From: Polyangiaceae bacterium
Lineage (GTDB): Bacteria > Myxococcota > Polyangia > Polyangiales > Polyangiaceae
Direction: 5' to 3'
Assembly (NCBI GenBank): GCA_025936205.1
Contig: JAICTU010000312.1
Location: forward strand, 1 to 11,046
Length of the DNA stretch: 11,046 bases
Shown here: piece by piece, positions 6,545-11,046 of the stretch
Layout: each line of letters starts with the position of its first letter
How positions within the stretch are numbered: position 1 is the first letter of the stretch
The notes under the pieces: generated by a model
What the model saw: only the letters and a program-made list of their open reading frames with translations
What the model was told of the DNA's origin: nothing
Databases searched by the model: none
Made by a program: the position numbers and the translations under genes

Positions 6545-7216
6545 CGCGTGTGCCCCACGCATGAAAGGGCTCGTCTCGAAGTGGGTCACGAGCTGCGCCG
6601 CGTGATCGTAGATGGCCCGCGCGCCGGCGAGCGCGTCATCGCCCCAGCCGCCCGAGCGCAGGGCCACCGTGCCGACGCCTGCCCGGGCCGCAGCCTCCAC
6701 GTCATAGGGCGTGTCCCCGATCATGAGCGCGGCGTTCGCCGGCACCGCTGCCTTGTCGAGCGCCGCCTGGATGATGTCCGGATCGGGCTTCGAGCGCTCG
6801 GCTTCGTCGCTCGAGGTGTGGGCGTCCATGTAGTGGCGCACACCGCACAGATCGAGCAGCGCGTTCATCTCCACGGACTTGGCGGAGGTGGCGACCACGA
6901 GCCGCAGCCCCTCCGAGCGCAGGCGCAGGATCAGCTCCCGCGCACCCGGCAGCGGCCGTAGCCGGGGCAAGTGCTCGCGCAGGAACAACTGGGCTCGCTG
7001 CTGGTCGATGGCCTGACCCGCCGGGGTATCCTTGTCGATGCCGACCGTCTCGGCCAGCAGCTTGTCTCCGCCCTTGCCGATCAGCTCGCGCAGCTCCTCG
7101 AAGGGCACCTGCTGGCCGTGACGCACGAGGGCTTGCTGCCAGGCTCGCGCGTGCGCGTCATTGCTGTCCACGAGCGTGCCGTCGATATCGAGGAGTACGG
7201 CTCGAATCTTTGACAT
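6536..7216 (-). CDS. HAD-superfamily hydrolase, phosphoglycolate-phosphatase/beta-PGM-like
   Basis: A 226-aa protein with all four HAD motifs. Motif I is LLDIDGTLVDS with nucleophile D10 and acid/base D12. Motif II is T110/S111 in LVVATSAKS, motif III is K143 in RSKPDPDII, and motif IV is GDTPYD with D168 and D172. Residues about 17-90 form an alpha-helical C1-type cap between motifs I and II (HARAWQQALVRHG, then LIGKGGDKLLAE), which indicates a small-molecule phosphatase or phosphomutase of subfamily I. The start MSKIRAVLLDIDG is used because a longer in-frame start (7279) only adds an Arg/Pro/Ser-rich stretch before motif I. It is soluble and probably cytoplasmic, hydrolysing a phosphate ester through a phospho-aspartate intermediate. 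Substrate is undetermined; 2-phosphoglycolate or a hexose phosphate are the usual options. It overlaps the GTPase tail to tail and diverges from the lipid-transport operon. Confidence 0.9.
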   Translation of the reverse strand: MSKIRAVLLDIDGTLVDSNDAHARAWQQALVRHGQQVPFEELRELIGKGGDKLLAETVGIDKDTPAGQAIDQQRAQLFLREHLPRLRPLPGARELILRLRSEGLRLVVATSAKSVEMNALLDLCGVRHYMDAHTSSDEAERSKPDPDIIQAALDKAAVPANAALMIGDTPYDVEAAARAGVGTVALRSGGWGDDALAGARAIYDHAAQLVTHFETSPFMRGAHASG

Positions 7217-7422
7217 GCGCCAGAGCGGTGCAAGGCGCGAGCCATGCGAGGGCGCAGGTGCCCGGGCGGAGCTCCGCACCAGTTCGCCTCAGCGCTCGCA
7301 AGATCGCCCCTCCGCCCCGCCCCCGCTCCACAGCACCCGACGCAACAAGCCGCGCTCCGACCACTGGTATGGAATTCGCTACGGCGCTTTGCTTCAGGAC
7401 ATCGTTTCCGCGCTGAACCTTC
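7217..7422. promoter_or_regulatory. Divergent spacer upstream of the MCE operon
   Basis: The 206 bp between the HAD gene (-) and the permease gene (+) must contain or border the operon promoter. I see no convincing -35/-10 pair. GCGGAGCTCCGC at 7266-7277 is a perfect 12-bp palindrome flanked by GGTGC and GCACC and could be an operator, though such palindromes are common in DNA this rich in G+C. The right third (about 7360-7422) is visibly less GC-rich than the rest, which suits a promoter. Confidence 0.3.
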
Positions 7423-8619
7423 TTGATCGACGCCGATCCCATCGAGCCCGCGCCGGATTCGTTCGGCGACCGCATCGGCCGCGCCGCCGCGGTGCTCTCG
7501 CGCTTCTCCTGGAGCACGCACGGCGCGCCCGGCGAGCTCGCGATCTCCCTCGGTGGCCGCATCACGCTGGAGGAAGCGGCCGCGCTCTGGAAGCGCGTCG
7601 CCGGAGTGCTCGATCGCGCGCAGCGTTTCGAGCGCGTGACGGTCGAGCTGGACCAGGTCCATGAGATCGATGGGGCCTGTCTCGCGCTGCTGGTGCATCT
7701 GCAGACCGAGCTCACTCGCCGTCGCATCCCCTGCGAGCTGCGCGGCGCCCGCCCCGACGTGCAGCGCCTGATCGCCTTGTACAGCCGCCGGCGACGGATC
7801 AAGCGCCGCCTGACGCGGCGCCCGCGCAGTGTGCTGGAGCAGATCGGCGAGGCCACCGTGGATGCGAGCGGCGCATTGCTGGCCGTGTTCGACTTTCTCG
7901 GCGAGCTGGTCACGGCCACGTTACACGCCCTGCGCAACCCACGCACGCTGAACCTGAGCGACGTGGCGTTCACGATGGAGCGAGCCGGGGCGGACGCCGT
8001 CCCGATCGTGCTGCTGATCAACTTCTTGATCGGCTTCGTCATGGCCTACCAGAGCGCCGTGCAGCTGCGGCAGTTCGGTGCCAACATCTTCGTCGCCGAC
8101 CTGGTGGGGGTGGCCATGACGCGCGAGCTCGGACCGCTGATGACGGCGATCATCGTCTGCGGTCGGTCGGGCGCGGCCTTTGCAGCGGAGCTCGGCACCA
8201 TGAAGGTATCGGAGGAGGTGGACGCGCTGCGCACGCTCGGGATCGTGCCCTTGCGCTATCTGATCCTGCCGAGAGTCGTCGGGCTGATGCTGGCCGCGCC
8301 GCTGCTCACGCTGCTCGCCGACGCGATCGGCATCGCGGGCGGTGCGCTGGTGGCGGTGCTGCGCCTGGACCTCACCCTGGCGGCCTTCTTCACGGAGCTG
8401 AGGCAGGCGGTGCAGCTCTCCGATGTGCTGTCGGGCCTGGCCAAGAGCGTGGTGTTTGCGGGTGCCATCGCGCTGATCGCCTGCCAGCAGGGCCTGGCCA
8501 CCTCCGGCGGCGCCGAGGGCGTGGGCCGGCGCACCACGGGCGCGGTGGTCTCGATCTTGTTCGTGCTGATCCTGCTCGATGCGCTGTTCACCGTGCTGTT
8601 TGGAGCGCTGCACGTATGA
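7423..8619 (+). CDS. MlaE-family lipid ABC transporter permease with N-terminal STAS domain
   Basis: A 398-aa protein if the TTG at 7423 is used (an in-frame stop lies 9 bp upstream); the GTG at 7492 would give 375 aa, and neither has a clear ribosome binding site. Residues about 35-125 look like a STAS/MlaB-type domain (GELAISLGGRITLEEAAALW, then VTVELDQVHEIDGACLALL). An Arg-rich linker (SRRRRIKRRLTRRPRS) leads into an MlaE permease domain at about 145-398. Family hallmarks are IVLLINFLIGFVMAYQSA near 195-212, MTRELGPLMTAIIVCGRSGA (232-251), ELGTMKVSEEVDALRTLGI (256-274) and TSGGAEGVGRRTTGAVV (360-376). It sits in the inner membrane as the permease of an MCE phospholipid transporter. The fused STAS replaces the separate MlaB subunit and should bind the ATPase. 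The usual Ser/Thr of the STAS loop is missing (DGAC, 83-86). The stop codon overlaps the ATPase ATG (ATGA). Confidence 0.92.
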   Translation: MIDADPIEPAPDSFGDRIGRAAAVLSRFSWSTHGAPGELAISLGGRITLEEAAALWKRVAGVLDRAQRFERVTVELDQVHEIDGACLALLVHLQTELTRRRIPCELRGARPDVQRLIALYSRRRRIKRRLTRRPRSVLEQIGEATVDASGALLAVFDFLGELVTATLHALRNPRTLNLSDVAFTMERAGADAVPIVLLINFLIGFVMAYQSAVQLRQFGANIFVADLVGVAMTRELGPLMTAIIVCGRSGAAFAAELGTMKVSEEVDALRTLGIVPLRYLILPRVVGLMLAAPLLTLLADAIGIAGGALVAVLRLDLTLAAFFTELRQAVQLSDVLSGLAKSVVFAGAIALIACQQGLATSGGAEGVGRRTTGAVVSILFVLILLDALFTVLFGALHV

Positions 8620-9350
8620 GCGAGCCGTTGATTCGCGTCGAAGGCCTGTCCTACGGCTGGGGCTCGCGGCTGCTGCAGGAAGGCGCGAGCTTCGAGGTCG
8701 AGCGCGGCGACGTGTTCTTGATCCTGGGCGGCAGCGGCTCCGGCAAGTCGACGCTGCTGCGACATTTGATCGGACTCGAGGAGCCGCGCGCCGGTCGGAT
8801 CGAGATCGCCGGCATCGGGGCGCCGCATCTCGACGGCAACGCGCCGGAGTACGGCGTGATGTTTCAGTCGGGGGCGCTGTTCAGCTCGCTCACGGTCGGC
8901 GAAAACGTGGCCTTCGCGCTGCATGAATGGACGGAGCTGCCGGCGCTGGCGATCGACGCGATCGTCAAGGCCAAGCTCGCGCTCGTCGGGCTCGAGGGGA
9001 CGGAGAGCCGACTGCCCGCGGAGCTCTCCGGGGGCATGAGGAAGCGCGCGGCGATCGCCCGCGCACTGGCGCTCGAACCGAGCCTGCTCTTCCTCGATGA
9101 GCCCTCGGCGGGCCTCGATCCGGTCAGCGCGGCGGAGCTGGACGAGCTGATCGCGGTTCTGAACCGCACGCTGGGCTTGACGGTGGTGATGGTCACGCAC
9201 GAGCTGCCCAGCATCTTCCAGGTTGGCAAGAGCTGCATCCTGCTCGATCCCGAGTCGCGCAGCATCATCGCGCGCGGCAACCCCCGCACGCTCGCGCAGA
9301 CCAGCACGGATCCGCGTGTCCAGCAATTCTTCCAGCGGCGAGCGCGCTGA
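8616..9350 (+). CDS. MlaF-like ABC transporter ATP-binding protein
   Basis: A 244-aa nucleotide-binding subunit with every catalytic element intact: Walker A GGSGSGKST (38-46), Q-loop Q84 in VMFQSGALFSSLTVGENVAF, signature LSGGMRKRAAIARAL (137-151), Walker B LLFLDEP with E162, D-loop SAGLDP (164-169) and switch H195 in VTHELP. The FQSGALFSSLTVGENV and LSGGMRKRAAIARAL wording is typical of the MlaF/Ttg2A lineage rather than of sugar or amino-acid importers. It powers the permease encoded immediately upstream, with which it overlaps by 4 bp. GGAG at 8602-8605 may serve as its ribosome binding site. It is cytoplasmic, bound to the inner membrane through the permease and probably through the STAS domain. 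Confidence 0.94.
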   Translation: MSEPLIRVEGLSYGWGSRLLQEGASFEVERGDVFLILGGSGSGKSTLLRHLIGLEEPRAGRIEIAGIGAPHLDGNAPEYGVMFQSGALFSSLTVGENVAFALHEWTELPALAIDAIVKAKLALVGLEGTESRLPAELSGGMRKRAAIARALALEPSLLFLDEPSAGLDPVSAAELDELIAVLNRTLGLTVVMVTHELPSIFQVGKSCILLDPESRSIIARGNPRTLAQTSTDPRVQQFFQRRAR

Positions 9351-9352
9351 CC

Positions 9353-10312
9353 ATGGCCACCGGAACCAACCGCTGGAAGCTGGGCTTGTTCGTGGTGGTC
9401 GGCACCGTGCTCGCGCTGGCCGGGCTGATCGCCTTCGGCGCGCACAGCTTCAGCCGTTCGAGCGAACGCTACGTGAGTTACTTCGATGAGTCAGTGCAGG
9501 GCCTGGACGTGGGCTCGGCGGCGAAGTTTCGCGGCGTGCCGGTGGGGCGCGTGGCGGCCATCGAGATCGCGCCCGATCAGCGTCACATCGAGGTCGCGCT
9601 CGAGATCGATGATGCTCAGCTCGAGCGCTTGAGGTCGCGCGCTGCGAGCGGAGAGGGTAGGGCAGGGTTGCACCCCGACCTGCGTGCCCAGCTGGGCTCG
9701 GCGGGCATCACGGGCCTCAAGTTCGTGCTCCTGGACTACTTCGATCCCGCGCAATATCCGCCACCGCAGCTGCCGTTTCCACCCCCGGCCCACTACATCC
9801 CGGCGGTGCCTTCGCTGCTGCAGAATCTGGAGGACACCGTGCGCGAGAGCGCCGACCGGCTTCCCGACATGACCGCCGCGGCGGCGCACGCGCTATCGAG
9901 CCTGGACACCATCCTGAGCCAGGTCGATCAGGGCCGCCTCCCCGAGCGGGCCGCCGAAAGCTTCACTCGCGCCAGCAGCGCTCTGGGCGCGCTGGAGCGG
10001 GAGCTGAACGCGCTGGATGCCGCGGGCCTCTCCCGGGACACGCGGCGCACGCTCGCCAGCTTCGACGCCACTCTCACACGCGCCAATCGCATGATGGATC
10101 GCCTGGATGGCGAGCACGGCCTGCTCGCCAGCGCGCAGCGCTCGCTGGACTCGTTCGGCGACGTGGCCCAGGGCGCGCAGTCGCTGGGAGGAGGCCTGGA
10201 CGCCACCTTGCGCGACCTCCGCGGCGCCTCGCGCTCGCTGCAACGCTTCCTGGATGCGCTGGAGCGAGATCCGGATATGTTGCTCAAAGGTCGCGCCAGG
10301 AGGGATCGCTGA
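9353..10312 (+). CDS. MlaD-family MCE lipid-binding protein
   Basis: A 319-aa protein with a single N-terminal membrane anchor (about 9-31; WKLGLFVVVGTVLALAGLIA) and no cleavable signal. A single MCE domain follows at about 38-130: YVSYFDESVQGLDVGSAAKF, then RGVPVGRVAAIEI, and GITGLKFVLLDYF at its end. The rest is a long helical, Ala/Leu/Arg-rich tail (about 155-310) ending in SLQRFLDALERDPDMLLKGR, a closing motif characteristic of MCE proteins linked to ABC auxiliary lipoproteins. MCE domains assemble as hexameric rings with a central hydrophobic pore for lipids, and the tail probably forms a helical tube reaching across the periplasm. The gene starts 2 bp after the ATPase stop and its own stop overlaps the lipoprotein start by one base (TGATG). 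Confidence 0.93.
   Translation: MATGTNRWKLGLFVVVGTVLALAGLIAFGAHSFSRSSERYVSYFDESVQGLDVGSAAKFRGVPVGRVAAIEIAPDQRHIEVALEIDDAQLERLRSRAASGEGRAGLHPDLRAQLGSAGITGLKFVLLDYFDPAQYPPPQLPFPPPAHYIPAVPSLLQNLEDTVRESADRLPDMTAAAAHALSSLDTILSQVDQGRLPERAAESFTRASSALGALERELNALDAAGLSRDTRRTLASFDATLTRANRMMDRLDGEHGLLASAQRSLDSFGDVAQGAQSLGGGLDATLRDLRGASRSLQRFLDALERDPDMLLKGRARRDR
10298..10304 (+). promoter_or_regulatory. Strong Shine-Dalgarno for the auxiliary lipoprotein gene
   Basis: AGGAGGG lies 7 bp before the ATG at 10312, within the last codons of the MCE gene. It is the best ribosome binding site in the window and fixes the lipoprotein start. Its strength may raise the lipoprotein level relative to the membrane subunits. 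Confidence 0.8.
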
Positions 10313-10902
10313 TGCGCTGGCTCGCTCTTCTCGCGCTGTGCGCTTGCCCCGCATGCGCCTTGACCTCCAAGGCCGAGCCGCTCACGCCGCGCTACTTCAG
10401 CCCGGAGCAGGAGAGCGCCGCGGCGCCTGCGCCGCCTGCTTCTGCCCCGCTCGAGTTGCGTCTGGGCGAGGTGTCCGCGGCGGCCCATCTGGAGGAGCGC
10501 ATCGCCTATCGCCCGAGCGAGGGCGAGCTGGGCTACTACGAGAGCTGGCGCTGGACCGAGCCGCCCCAGGCCTACCTGCGGCGCGCGCTCGCGCGCGAGC
10601 TGTTCGAACGGCGGGGGCTGGTGCGCGTCGTATCGGGCAACGCCCCGACGCTGAACGTGGAGCTCACCAGCTTCGAGGAGCTGCGTGCCGAGCCAGCCCG
10701 GGCCCGCGTGGAGCTCTCGATCGTGCTGCGCGGTGAGCGCCTCGCCTTGCTCGAGCGCACGCTGCGCAAAGAGCTGCCGCTGCCGGCGGGTTCGAGCGAC
10801 GAGCCCCTGCGGCTCACGCGCGCGCTGTCCCAGGCGCTCGACAGCGCCGTGTCGGAGGTCGCCGATCTGGTCAGCGCTCGCCTGGCCAAGGAAGGGAGCT
10901 AA
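10312..10902 (+). CDS. ABC-type transport auxiliary lipoprotein (PqiC/YmbA-like)
   Basis: A 196-aa exported protein. The short signal peptide MRWLALLALCACPACAL has two possible lipidation cysteines: C12 (preceded by LCA, the better lipobox) and C15 (preceded by CPA). The mature part has the layout of the ABC_trans_aux family (DUF330): PLTPRYFSP soon after the cysteine, LELRLGEVSAAAHLEERIAYR (43-63), SEGELGYYESWRWTEPPQAYLRRALARELF (65-94), LNVELTSFEEL, and a final amphipathic helix LTRALSQALDSAVSEVADLV. In PqiC and related systems this lipoprotein sits at the outer membrane and docks to the tip of the MCE assembly, which fits its position as last gene of the operon. It is coupled to the MCE gene by TGATG and has a strong ribosome binding site. 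Its stop overlaps the stop of the convergent gene. Confidence 0.87.
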   Translation: MRWLALLALCACPACALTSKAEPLTPRYFSPEQESAAAPAPPASAPLELRLGEVSAAAHLEERIAYRPSEGELGYYESWRWTEPPQAYLRRALARELFERRGLVRVVSGNAPTLNVELTSFEELRAEPARARVELSIVLRGERLALLERTLRKELPLPAGSSDEPLRLTRALSQALDSAVSEVADLVSARLAKEGS

Positions 10903-11046
10903 CCGGGTGCGTCCCCTCGTCGCCAGTTCCGCACCAGCCAGCCCAGTCCCGCCAGCGCGAGCGCGGGCAGCCACACCACGACCAGCTCGCTCTCCAGCAC
11001 GCGCAGACCGCGCGCCGTGAAGAAGCGCGTGACGGAGATCGTCGGG
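10899..11046 (-). CDS. C-terminal end of an unidentified membrane protein (5' end outside window)
   Basis: The minus strand is open from the right edge (first full codon at 11045) to a TAG at 10901-10899, giving 48 residues: PTISVTRFFTARGLRVLESE, then a hydrophobic segment LVVVWLPALALAGLGWLV and a positive tail RNWRRGDAPG. One transmembrane helix near the C-terminus followed by Arg residues is clear. This pattern is seen at the end of GldG-type ABC-associated membrane proteins, but 48 residues are too few for an identification, and that is only a guess. The gene converges on the lipid-transport operon and overlaps the lipoprotein stop by 4 bp (CTAA). Confidence 0.6.
   Translation of the reverse strand, partial: PTISVTRFFTARGLRVLESELVVVWLPALALAGLGWLVRNWRRGDAPG

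Noticed and set aside
5413..6564. 383-codon alternative frame overlapping the GTPase on the plus strand
   Set aside because: It is Arg/Ala-dominated, has no domain, and lies within a gene carrying intact G1 and G3 motifs.
7266..7277. GCGGAGCTCCGC palindrome as a firm operator call
   Set aside because: Twelve perfect bases in very GC-rich DNA are not enough evidence without a regulator or conservation. It is mentioned only within the spacer entry.
9928..10974. 348-codon open frame on the minus strand across the MCE and lipoprotein genes
   Set aside because: It has Arg/Ala/Gly-rich low-complexity composition, lies opposite two well-supported coupled genes, and shows no recognisable domain.

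Overview
This is a gene-dense, very GC-rich window, probably chromosomal DNA from a Myxococcota-type bacterium (the old Deltaproteobacteria). The evidence for that is the strong G/C preference at third codon positions, translationally coupled genes, and a three-part HNH protein whose architecture I associate with large myxobacterial genomes. The taxon is an inference from composition and families, not a proof. No rRNA, tRNA, CRISPR array, transposase or phage gene is visible.

Layout. (1) 1-645 (+): C-terminal half of an ECF42-type sigma factor, whose DNA-binding half lies off the left edge. (2) 667-1989 (-): a complete HNH endonuclease-domain protein. (3) 1990-2653: a divergent spacer holding a perfect 19-bp inverted repeat, then a small unrecognised ORF of about 132 aa. 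This block uses a less biased codon set than its surroundings and is the most accessory-looking part of the window. (4) 2663-3556 (-): an SMP-30/regucalcin/gluconolactonase-type sugar lactonase. (5) 3630-6544 (+): two translationally coupled genes, a four-TM DUF2868-type membrane protein and a DUF3482-type GTPase with a degenerate G4 motif. (6) 6536-7216 (-): a HAD-superfamily phosphatase that overlaps the GTPase tail to tail. (7) 7423-10902 (+): a compact four-gene MCE/Mla-type lipid transport operon, consisting of a STAS-MlaE permease, MlaF-like ATPase, MlaD-like MCE protein and PqiC-like auxiliary lipoprotein. Its genes overlap or are separated by 2 bp. (8) 10899-11046 (-): the C-terminal 48 residues of a membrane protein running off the right edge.

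How the genes work together. The clearest system is the MCE operon. The permease and ATPase form the inner-membrane ABC engine, the MCE protein forms the periplasmic lipid-binding ring, and the lipoprotein probably bridges to the outer membrane. No MlaC-like shuttle gene is present within the window. The second unit is the membrane protein/GTPase pair, a conserved neighbourhood of unknown function. The remaining genes look like independent housekeeping or accessory genes. I found no convincing wholly new system. The best leads are the DUF2868/DUF3482-type pair, the STAS-MlaE fusion lacking the usual phospho-acceptor, and the HNH/inverted-repeat/orphan-ORF block.
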